This document shows positions 34,971 to 46,143 of a DNA stretch of 64,000 nucleotides, piece by piece. The notes under the pieces were generated by a model. The model worked only from the letters and a program-made list of their open reading frames with translations, was not told the origin of the DNA and did no database searches. The stretch's first letter is position 1; every line of letters starts with the position of its first letter. The position numbers and the translations under genes are program-made. The stretch comes from Helopsaltes ochotensis (taxonomy: Eukaryota > Chordata > Aves > Passeriformes > Locustellidae): contig VXBM01000008.1 in the NCBI GenBank assembly GCA_013400155.1, positions 2,975,708-3,039,707 on the forward strand, read 5' to 3'.

Positions 34971-37900
34971 AAAGTTTTACATTACCTTTGATTGTGCTAG
35001 GTAGTATAACTTGTGCATTTTGATAGATGTAAATATTGCCTTTAATGCCAAGCACTTTATATGAATCATCAAAAGTTCAATAGGTAGTATGGCATGAATT
35101 TAATACCTGTAAAAAGAAAGGATTTTGAAAAAATATTGGAAATTCTTGCTATGACCACAGTACCTGTTGTGGAAAGAGCAGGAGGAATAGCATACACTCT
35201 GAAATAAACCACAACCTACAGTTTCCCCATCCTGGAAGTAAGGAAATTTTTTATGCTGCTACTCATTTCTACTTAACTTGTTTTCTTTTCATAGAGGAGA
35301 ATAATTTTGCATAATGTTTTTGTGTTTAAAGTAGCATCACCAATGTTTCAGTTTTATTTCTGTTTAGGATAGTTCACTTCTTATATCTGTGGGTAGCACA
35401 AAGCAACCACAGTGTTTGATGGGGATCTTCAATAAATCTGTTAATGAGGTAAACAAGACTGTCCCTGGAAGCAAGAAAATATTTCTAATGTTCTATATTT
35501 TATAAATCCTCTTGCTCAGTAGGTTGTGAACTTGCCATAATTTTATATGCTTAAGATGTATTTATGACAGTCAAAGAGCTGGAACTTATGTTAGGTACAG
35601 GAGTTATAGAAACCACCACAGATTAGATGATGCAAATGTAAAATTTTGTTTATTTGCATGGCTTAAGAATTAAAAGAAGCATTATCACTATGAAGACTGG
35701 AAGAAGGTGAGGGATACCACAACAGTTCATTAATAAAAGGATCCTATTTACAAATAAGCAAATACTAAATGAAATATTACATTTGCCTCTCTAGAATACA
35801 CATCTTGGAAATTTAATGGGACTTAACCCCCTAGATATACCATTGTGATTTTTTTCTACACGAAAGTCATATGTTCATTCTACTCACCACAGAAACTAGA
35901 CAAATGAAAAGCCTTCATAATTGGAGAACACCATTGTTCAGACCTCAAACACAGGGGCTAAGGTAAAAATATTATCTGCTGAGAAATAATTTCTTGTTTT
36001 GCCTTTGGAAAATCATATCTTAGCTGCAAAGTAGGTTTTAAGATATATTTGAATATTATCCATGTTTTAATTTTGTTTTCTGTGCAGCATAGTAGGTAGT
36101 AAAATACCGCAAATGTAAAAGGTAAATGAAAAATTCTTTAAGTAGGAAGCAAAGTGCATTTTTTAATGTTCTACATTTAAAAAGTTAATTACTATCCATA
36201 AATCTATTAAATAAACTGTTAACAGTAAAATAAACTTTTTATGATCTCAAATGGCTGTGGATTTTGGATCTCCTATTGTCTAATGCCCGTGAAATTGAAA
36301 ATGCTTCTCATTTGGACTTCAGAAATGTCTCAAAATATTTCGCGTATTCTCACTGAGGAGAAAAACTTTTTATCAAAAAAGGTTTTCTCTTCTGAATAGC
36401 TCTAGACATTAGTTCTCTTGTGTTTTATATTGCTGAGACATAGACAGGGCTAAGTGTTCATGAGAAGGCTCATGATTTTAACATGAAATAAAATCTCATT
36501 GAATCAGGCATACAGTCTGAACAAGAGGCAGAGAAATTGTTAATAACATATTATTGCAACTGATAATAGGTACTTAGCAGCCCATGAAAATACTGACAAG
36601 ACCTGAAAATATTGACAGGAATGCAATTATATTCCCAGAATAAAAAGAAGTAAGGAATATGAGCTGATTGGAATCAGTGAACCAATAGGAAATATTCTAC
36701 AACTACTAAAAGACTTGAATGTCCCTGTCAAAATAAAATATTTTAAAAGCAGTAAAGAAAGATAAATGTTGGACTGAACTCTTGTAAAAAACTGCTTGTG
36801 GAATGGTGATGAAAAATGCCTGCGCATAACAGACCCAAACACCATAATATTCTCCGAGCCAGTCAAATAGTAGCTTTCTTAGTTATGCAGACTTATTTTG
36901 TTTTTAAAGACCGATTAAGAGAACAGGCATATTTTAACCTGGAATAATTCACTGTGAAAATTAAAACCAATTGCTACCCCAAACCTGGTCTTATGCATTC
37001 ACTATTGTCTTCTTGTTTGTTTGTTTACTTATTGTTCTGTAGATTTTAGGATTTTTGAGAAATTTTAGGAAAAAAAATATTCTTGGTTCAAGTGCAGGGG
37101 AATAGTCCAATTGTATTTAAGATTTATGGACTATATTGACTGACCTGTGTCATCTGATTGAACTTCAAGGGTTGATTTATCATGACTTATTCTAAGATTG
37201 ATTTATCCTATAAACAAAATACTCAGGAAAATAAATTACGTCTGTCCTTAGAAGTAGTCAGTCTGAATACTTGGTAGCATATATAGTGTAATATACAGGG
37301 AATCAAAACTTTCAGTCCTTGCAAAGACAAAATGTAATGAATGATAGTCTATTCCTCCTTAGGAAATAAAAATACTATGTGCAAATTTCTGAAAATCTTT
37401 TAAATAAAATATGGAGTATTCAAAGGCTAAATGATATTCAGGCAAAGCAATGATAAAGAGTATTGCTTTAAAAAGCTTCCCATCTGTAAAAACCAAACTA
37501 CCTACAACAACAACAACAACAAAATGAAGTAGAAACCATGAAGTATATTTCAGTTCTAGAATTCAAATATAAACTGATTAGAAATAAATAAATGAACCAC
37601 ACAACAGTTTAGAAAGTTGAACTGGATTTATGACAAATCAGTAAAGCAGAACAAACTCTAAGATAAATGTAACAAAATACTCTAAAAGGCACCTAGGCAG
37701 ATAAGTCGCTGTCTGAAAACCTTGAGAGAAAATAGGTTTTTTAGCAATCCCACTACCCAGGAATAGAAATGACAAAAGAGAGCTAGTTCAGAAGAAATAT
37801 GAGTGTTTCAGACCATTTTATAGAGCATTACATGCTACAGATAGTACACTTATTCAACAGGATCATGTGAGAAGGAGAAATTTCCTTTTCTAGGAAGGGA

Positions 37901-39381
37901 AACAAAGGCTGCTGGTCCTATAGAGACTGAAAGAACTGCTGATTATAGGGCCCCATTACAGAGACAAGCATTGTTGCAGAGGTCCTTCACTAAGTGTGGG
38001 TGGATTGGGGAATCTGAGAACATGAGAACACTCGAGTTAATTAAGATTTTATTTTAAGCTAACCCAGCAGATGCTCAGACCCTGCCACTCAGACCCTGCC
38101 ACCCATGCCTAACAATGGTGGTCTAACAATGTTTGATGTAGCCAGTGCATAAACCAGTGAGGGCTACTCAGAAATAATCAGAAGCCTATAGTAAAAGGTG
38201 AGCTTTTGCACTCCTAGTCTGTACAAGGTGCTTTGGCTTTTGGCAAGGTGGAAAGGCGTTTTCCTCTGTTTCTGTAGGTTGGGGAGGGAATCCAGAGAGG
38301 GATGTTCCTTTTTGCTGCCAGTGCTGGTATTGGCAGGGCATCTCTGACCACCTAGAAACCCTCAAAACAAGGCAATAATAGTCACAGCAGACTCAGAACA
38401 TTTGATGACTCTTGGTTGAGCTGATTTTGTACACCCTCCTTCTGAAAGATAACTATATTCCAAGCCTGTGGTCTTTGTACTGCCCTGGGAAATAGAGAGC
38501 TAAATGTTAGCTAGGAATCCTAGTATTTAAAAGAGACCTGTTCTGTAAAACATATTATTAGCTTAGATGGGTAAAAGTGAAATAAATTTTTTAAAAAGTA
38601 CATTAATCCTTTGAAACATTGTGGGCTTTAAAGCAAATTTTTATATTCACCTAGTGTAAAACTCCAAAAGTTCTTAAATTAGGCAGTACAGCGAATTTTA
38701 ACTGGGGAGAAAGGGTACTCTTAAAGTGTATACACCCCCAAAATTTCATTTTCTACTTCTGTGTTCACATATGTTTTTACCCAGACACACTACAAGGATT
38801 CGACACAGTGGTCGCCAAAAAGCAGGGTACAAGGATTTGCATATCAGTACTAAATAGATTTTCCGAGGTAGGTGGTCTTGCAACTTAACACACAGTGGTG
38901 TATCATCATGCAATTTGGGTGAAAGATGGTACAAAACAGCATGAAAGCTTATTCAGATATGTGGATTAAAATGAGAAAAAAATAGTGTGCGGAAATGGTT
39001 TACATAATTGACTTCTGAAAAACACATAAATTCATGCTAATAAATCCCTTTCCTAAGGCTATTTTAAGATTCCTAGATAAAACGAAAAATTCTAACTCTC
39101 TCCTTATTTACCACTATAGTTGAAAACAAGGAATTTTTCCTTAAACACCCTCCAGTATTTATTTCTCATTGACTAGATGAGCTAGCCACCCAATTCAATC
39201 AACTTTTTGGAGAGGAAAAGTACTTGCTACCTTACCAAGAAAATTGTACTAATCTTAGTATTTTATGCACCATCTGAGAAAAACTAAAGCAAACAAGGAA
39301 TCAATTCAGGTGAAGGAGTGAAGGGATATGTAGTACAACAGGTTGTAATCTTTTTAATATTCCAATTATATCTTTAGGAAA
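34971..39381. other. Unassigned AT-rich non-coding DNA
   Basis: No gene is supported over 4.4 kb. Small items are a (CAA)n run at 37504-37522 and a 14-bp-period duplication of CAGACCCTGCCAC at about 38074-38102. Open frames are at most 79 codons except where they enter the ERV-derived block to the right. Confidence 0.55.
37504..37522. repeat. (CAA)n microsatellite
   Basis: Six copies of CAA in an A-rich context. Confidence 0.93.
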
Positions 39382-39655
39382 TTTTTTTTTTTTTTGATTT
39401 TCATACCCTTGTATGTTGTAGCCCTTGTTACAGTGCACTGGTAGCTGGAAAGGTGCTGATAACTCAGCAGTGTTTTGGCTGCAGCTGAGCAGAGCTGGTG
39501 TAGCACCAGCGCTGTCTCCCCAGATTTCTATGCCCTCCACAGCCCCCCCATAGAGAGGGGGCGGGCAAGATCCTAGGGGACACCACCAGGACAGCTGGCC
39601 CAAATTGACCAAGGGGATATTCCATACCATAGGATGTCAGCTCACATATAAAAGC
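39382..39655 (-). mobile_element. Avian ERV-derived fragment (3' internal region)
   Basis: On the minus strand this contains, in order, ATGGAATATCCCCTTGGTCA, ATTTGGGCCAGCTGTCCTGG and TGGTGTCCCC. A GC-rich part follows, then CTCTGCTCAGCTGCAGCCAA, AACACTGCTGAGTTATCAGC and a CAGTGCACTGTAAC-like end. This order matches a block repeated widely in bird genomes near the 3' end of endogenous retroviruses, upstream of the LTR. The overlapping minus-strand frames (39301-39630 and 39464-39859) read through this block in two registers and are not independent genes. No LTR or pol sequence follows. Instead the minus-strand copy runs into an oligo-A tract (T14 at 39382-39395 on the plus strand). The copy is degraded, and the precise ERV class is not certain. 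Confidence 0.75.
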
Positions 39656-42600
39656 TAAGAAAAGGAGGAGCAAGGGGGAGATTCCTAGGAAGTGGCCAGA
39701 CAGTGAACGCTGATGGCAAGTTAAGAATAAAATCTTTTTTTCCCTTTGTTTATGCATAAACTTCTGCTTTTGCTGTAGTAAACTGGCAGGCCAGCCTTTC
39801 AGAGGAGCCCTGATGTGGTGGCACAGACATTGAGCATGTAGAACGGCATGAGTGGTCATCTAGCATGTGTATTTCTGAGAGAAATCACATGGATTCACTG
39901 TGCCACCCTGAGTTTTTCTTTTAATGTATCATGATTTCTCTCTTCTCTGAGGATCCAGCTCTCAGGTGACCCTCTGCCATCCGTGACGGATGGTGATGTG
40001 GCGATTTCATTATCCATTGGGGAAAATGCCAATACGCTCTTATGTGCATACATCTAGATGGAAATCTTCGCTTTTATGGAAGGATAAAATAATGATAAAG
40101 TCAAAAATGTTGTGCCCTGAAGTACCACAGCAGATCAGAAAAGAGGTCATTGTGACAGAGGAAACTTAAACATTTTAAGACAACATGAGAAAAATTAATT
40201 GATGCAAACCAAGTGATGTCATTAGGATTTCTCACACTGACTATTGGATTCAAGGAATAGGAAATCAGTGAGAACATTTGAATTCACTGGAAAATGCACT
40301 TATAGTCAAAGAGTAATTTTCCATCAGAACTGCTTTTTAGTAGCTAAATTTCTACTGTTATCAATGTTTATAATTATTCTTAATTTGCATGTATACTTTT
40401 ACATGCAAAACATTTGTTCCTAAATCTCTCTCCAAATAGTAACAGTGTGGCGTTATTTAGAAATATCATGATTTTGGTTTCTGTCTAAATGTTGAAGTTT
40501 TCAGCAGTGGAGCTATGGTCTGAATTTAGAAGATTAAGCACTTATTGTACAAAATGGCTTTGACTGAATCAAAGGTTATCCTCCCATATCAATATGATTT
40601 GCCTCATTAACATTATACCATTGATTTCTTGTCATTGCACGGGATTAGACTTGAAAATCATGTGAAGTTTCAAAACTCCTTCTGTATGTATCACCATCAA
40701 GCCATGATGATGATTTTTTTGGCTCCTTGATGCTTTTACATTAATAGAAATCAATTTAGTTTCTGACTATAGCTTTTATTTTGTTTCTGTATGAATGCAA
40801 TTCTAGTCTTAAAAGCCAAGATTTACAATGTCTGTATTCAAAAGCCTTGATGTGCATTCAAAATAATGCTTCAATTTAAGTTTACCAGTGGGTACATTCA
40901 TGGGAATAACTTCTTTGAAGTGGCTATTGCACAATAGAGAGCGAAGGTGTATTTTAAAAATTCAGTTATTAGTAGAATTAAGGATTGTGGCCTTAGTTCA
41001 GAAAATCATCAAGAAAAAAAGACTAAATTTCATAACAATTCCACAATATCGCTAACATAATCTGTCTTTAAGAACAAACTTAACCCTAAAAATTCCAGAA
41101 GTGTTTTCATGAATATCAATTCACGGTTGAGCCAGCCGTTAGAGTAGACTGCTTCTTTTTTCTTTGAAAAACTTCAGAAGACTAGGGGTTTTTTTGAATA
41201 GTGAAATACTGAGAGTACTGAGAGCTTTGTGGAAAAATATGGAGACTAAAATATTTTCAGAATTTGTGTGTACAATTTGGAGAGCTATGTTATTTACTGT
41301 GCTACAGAGTTTTGCAATTGTGAAATCTTTTTTTCTTGACTGATCTGGTCTAAAAATACATTATAGATTTATTCTGTGAGGTTTTGTTTTGGCTGTAGGA
41401 GATGTCATTCTGTCATGTAGTTTTAAATTAGATAACAATTCCCTATTCTTTTTAGGCAAATCCAGTAAAACTGTATTTAACATATCTGCGATCAATTTTT
41501 CTGTAGTAATATAATTACCAAAAAAATATTTTATGGTATTTAGCCAATTTATATAAAAGGGAAAAAATTGTTATTCCCTTAGTGGTTTGCAATCATGTAT
41601 TATACAGAAGAAATCCCTACAGTTTTAGATAAAAACCTATTTTGTTCTCTTGTGACTAATCAAAACCACAATAGCTCCCTTACGCAGTGGGACAGTGCCC
41701 TTTGTAAGCACGTTATCCCACAAAGAAAAGCTGCCTTCAATTTTATTCTGTTGGGCAAATCTCTACAAGTCTTCCCATTTTCCTGAAGGTAGAAGCAATT
41801 CTGCAGCTACAGTCCTACCTCAAGTAGATTAATCAGGGGAAGAGCATTTGAATGAGTCCCTGTGGGAGCTTTTCAATACTCAGGTGCCCTTTTTAGGTAG
41901 TTGAAGAGGAGAAAAGCATGTCCTTCTTTTCTCTGTAAAATGAATATGTTGATACGAACTTCAGTAAGGGACTGTGAGAATTAATGCAATTGATGCTTAG
42001 AGTGCTTAGATGTAGGATTCTGGAAAAGAATGAATCGTTATTATCACAGTTATTAAAAATAATTATGAGGAACTACGGTAAATTTATACCAGTTTCCATG
42101 TTAGTGTTTGGCTGTATCACATTGATTTTGCTGTGACACCTTATACAGAAAGATGTAGTGAGTTATACTGCTGTACTGAAGACTGGCAGATAAACATCTT
42201 CCCTTTTTATTTCTGACATTTTTAATGAAAAATATATTTCTAAAATGATACGGGTTTTTTTGGTGGAGGTTTTTTTAGTATGGTTATCTTTTTAATTTTT
42301 TCTTCACTTTAAGTTTGAGCTTGTCTCCCCCCAGGATTTCGTGACACATGTAAAAAGAAGGTGTCAAAATACATATGTTTAAGTTTGAAGAATCTACTAC
42401 TGTATATTCTTATGTTCTGAAAATGCTCCTGAATAATTCTTCTTCAAGCTTGTGGTCCTTGAACAAAGGATTACATACATTAGAGATGTATTTGCTCTCA
42501 TGTGGATTGGCAGGAGTAAATCCTATTAAAGTTAATGGGAGGTAGAAGAGCATATGTGAAGAAGAAAACATCCCCAAGGACGTAATAAAGATGTTCCATT

Positions 42601-42750
42601 TTCTGCCTACATAAAATGTCAGAGCCATCTAGAACTAATCTTGCTTATTATTAAGAAGAAAAAAAGCTTGAAAAACTGCTGGAGAGTGAAAATGCAAGAT
42701 TTCATTTGTATGCTTAAGTGTAACTAGAGAACAAAAGTAAAATTTAAATG
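39656..42750. other. Unassigned AT-rich non-coding DNA
   Basis: No gene is supported. The right neighbour of the ERV-derived block (to about 39860) may still belong to that element but I cannot match it. From about 40 kb on I see no recognisable repeat or exon. Confidence 0.5.
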
Positions 42751-42780
42751 ATGTTTAATCCACATTTGTGGATTAAACAT
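42751..42780. repeat. 30-bp perfect palindrome with paired TAATCC sites
   Basis: The left arm ATGTTTAATCCACA (42751-42764) is the exact reverse complement of TGTGGATTAAACAT (42767-42780), with a 2-base TT centre. Each arm contains TAATCC/GGATTA, the core bound by K50 homeodomains (OTX, CRX, PITX type). A cruciform or inverted binding-site pair is possible, but the role is unknown. Confidence 0.93.
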
Positions 42781-45700
42781 GCCTGTATAAAACTAAGATC
42801 AGAAAAACCACAGACACACTGTCATGGAAAACTAGGCATTATGTGGAGCAACCATGCTTGAGGAAAAAGGGAGGCAATACAACTACTCCCATTAATCAAG
42901 GAAATCCATCTTTGTTTCTACTCATTCCCATGGTATCGGCCAATGCATGTTTCTCATTCAGAACACATACATGTGAGATTGATGTTTATTTGATGAATAT
43001 TTCATTATAAAGGAGCAAACTTTTCAGAGACACAATGTCTCTGGATTACTGTCTGTCACTGACGCTTTATTGCAGGGTTGAGAAGCTTTTATATTAGTCA
43101 TGTTCCTTTCTCGAGAGATGGATCTGCAGTGGCAACAATATTTTATCACTAATTCTTTCAGTAAAATAGCATGGGCATCAGGCCATCTCAACCAAATAAT
43201 ATCAATTAACTTGAACCTTACACACTCCTAGGAATATCACTTCTGGACCAATGTCATTTAAATTGGTATCCTACCAAAGACTCATCAGAAACAAGAATGT
43301 ATACTACATGCCTTGAAATGGATTGTGCTGTTTCCCTGATAGGAAAATTGGCATTTTAACTTGTTGGATCTTAAATAAATGTCAGATCTTACAAAATACA
43401 GTTTTTTCTCTCCACTTCAAATAGGACTGTGGGCCTTCCCCATCTGTGAAGGAGCTGAAGGTGGAAGGGGAGAGGAGAGGACGAGTGCCGTATGCACATG
43501 CTTTCCCAGGAGCTGGTTAGGATTGCCTTTTGAGGAGGGAAAAGAATTTATATTACCTGTGCTTTCCCTACCCAAAGCTTTGAAAAGGAGGTAAGGGGCA
43601 CTCTGTCACATCCAAACAAAATATTCCATCCCCTAAGCTATCTTCAGACTGCCAGTTACATGAAGCATTTGTAAACCATATTTCATCACTCAAGAGATGG
43701 TATCTTGTTTCTCAATTTTTCATTCTATTTGATAATATTTGTTTTTCCCTTGCTGCCCTGCTCTGGAACAATTTTACTGAGGATGCATAAATAATTGGTT
43801 GGTCCTGGGAAGAATTCTGGCCAAGAATGCACTCCTGCTTTTCATCATCTAGGGCACTGAAGATAATTTAATGTGGGGTGTTTTTTTCTGACTTTTTCTT
43901 TTCTTTCCAAAGTTCACATTAAGGTAAAAGTGCCACCTCTTCTCATTGACTGACATGTATTTTTTGTCAATCAACATCCCTGGTGTAGGTTGTCATGTTA
44001 TTATGTTAGTGATACATTTGGTCCTCAGAAACTGCCTGTGAGAATGAATTTATTTTAAACTTTATTTGCACCTGCTGTATTCACACAATAATCTTGAAAA
44101 ATACTTCAGAAGGTACATTTGAATCTGAGGCTAGCATGAGGTCAAGTGAGTGGTGTCATTCTGTATATCTCTTAGTTCCCTGGCTTCCCAAGCTGACCAT
44201 ATGTACTTACTAGTCAGCAAAAGAAACCTGGACTGATCTTTCTTGTGCAGTAAGTTCTTTCTTGTTGCATCCCTTTTCTCATTAGGAAATTAGGATTAGT
44301 AAAACCAACCGATATTAACTTTTGCCACAGGTGTCTTGGGGAATCCTATGTTTAGAAATGTAGCTATTCTAAAGCCTTACTCTACTCTGACAATCTGTTT
44401 AATATAACAGTTGACTATTGCAGTAAGTCCAATTCAAGAAGTACATTGCTTATAAAACAGTGATGAGTTACTGTATTTCAGCTTTAACATATACAAAACA
44501 GAAATGAGGCAACAATTGTTTTTGACTCATTAAATGTTTTGTTCCCTTTTCTTTCTGGAAAAATAAATTAAAGAACTTTCTACTTTGGAATGTAACAACA
44601 AGATAGAATCTATATGATTTATGTTCACCTCATATGAGAGGGCAGTAAACTATCACAAAACAGCAATATGAAATTTCCATAGGCAAATCAACCTCTCTTC
44701 TATTTGAAGGTAGAATCACCCAGCAAAATCGAGCAACAAATAAAACTAACATCTTTTATTAGCAGAACCAAGTCATCATTATAATAAAACATTTCTAGCA
44801 GTGGTCTGTTATGGTGATAACAGACTCTTTGCTCTTCTAGAAACAAAATAAGTACTAATAAACATGAATTTGAGAAAACAGTTGAAAAAAAGAGAAATGC
44901 CCAGTTCCTAGTTTATCCAGGTTCTTCCAGCACAAGCTCATGTTTGGTTGTGAGCTATGTGCAATTGTGTGCCCTGTAAGTTATGTAGTATCCAGATTAG
45001 TGACATCTTTCTTTTTTTTTTTTGTTTAGTTAGTAAAACCGAACTCTGAATGCATTTTTGAGGATTATAAGTGCTTAAAGAGTCTTGTTGTCTGTTCTTC
45101 ATTTTAATAAAATGATTTAGTGCATTAAAAATTTTATTAGTCCATTAACAAAACCATTTTGTCTCTTCTGTCTCAAAGGTCAAACACTACACACTATCCT
45201 ACCTTTATTTCTATGATAAAAATGACAAGCCTCTTCAACACCTGTTTCTGTTTGTTATTAGGAGTGTTAACATAAGTAATAATGTTTTATTTAGTCACCA
45301 TTTTCTGAATTTATATTGTGAAAATGCCTATGGGGGTAGTCTGAGCTGTTTTACCACATAACCACTGTCTTTTGTTTTACAATATAATAGAGATTTGCGA
45401 CCATATATGAATTAAACATCACAAGGCCCTTTCGAGGGACACATGGGAAGAAGCATTATCCTTGTTATACAAATATTAAAGAGGTTTCTACTCGTTGAAA
45501 GTCACAGAGCAATTTAGTTCTAGACATGGAATTAGAAATTAATTGTCCTGTGTTCTAATGATTCTTTCGCTACTCATTTTTTCAATTATGATGGTGCTAA
45601 TTAATAACAAACTAAATACACAACAGATAGCGGATATCATAGGACATTCTGATTGTTACTATCTATCCTTGGCTGCTTCGTAGTACAGAGGTCAATTCAA

Positions 45701-45972
45701 ATGTGCTGCTTTGGGTAACAAATACCAATAAGGGTTATGTTCTCTTCTCAGTATGTGTTTGTAAGTCTCAGTAATGATAATGGAAGTTGCGCGCCTGCAG
45801 GAGAATGAAAGAAGAATTTATCTATCATGTCAATGATCCATGAAGTCAGAAGAAATTATGTAGTCTACTATAAAGGCACTGAAGGAGTCATTACAGCCTA
45901 TTAGGTAAAAATTGTGTTTTTTAAAAGCCTCTACATAGAATATGCATGTAGCTAATAAACTATAAAGCTCAG
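42781..45972. other. Unassigned AT-rich non-coding DNA
   Basis: No gene is supported. The 71-codon plus-strand frame at 43379-43594 has no recognisable domain. Nothing else stands out. Confidence 0.55.
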
Positions 45973-46143
45973 ATGGAGTCCTTGTATTATTACCGAATTA
46001 CTGTGCTCCAAGATGTTGATCTTCAGCTGAGTATGCAGACGATGTTTCCGGAAGGATGCGCCTGTTACTCCACGGTGCTGATGGCTGTGCCGCCCGCCTG
46101 TGCGTTGGAGCGTGCCTGCAGCAGCCTGCGTGTGAACAGGTGA
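45973..46143 (+). CDS. Candidate 56-codon ORF or exon in a GC-rich island
   Basis: An uninterrupted frame runs from ATG at 45973 to TGA at 46141. The product starts MESLYYYRITVLQD and ends ALERACSSLRVNR, with five cysteines and no recognisable domain, signal peptide or membrane segment. The 3' half (about 46030-46140) is clearly richer in GC and CpG than the AT-rich surroundings. An AG precedes the ATG (45971-45972) but with a poor pyrimidine tract. At the other end CAG/GTGACA around 46139 is a good splice-donor match. It could therefore be an internal exon, a short independent ORF, or a piece of an unrecognised mobile element. An 83-codon frame lies opposite on the minus strand (45952-46203) and is equally unrecognised. 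Coding status is unproven. Confidence 0.2.
   Translation: MESLYYYRITVLQDVDLQLSMQTMFPEGCACYSTVLMAVPPACALERACSSLRVNR

Noticed and set aside
39301..39859. Two overlapping minus-strand frames of 109 and 131 codons
   Set aside because: They read the same ERV-derived block in two frames; the nucleotide repeat explains them better than two proteins.
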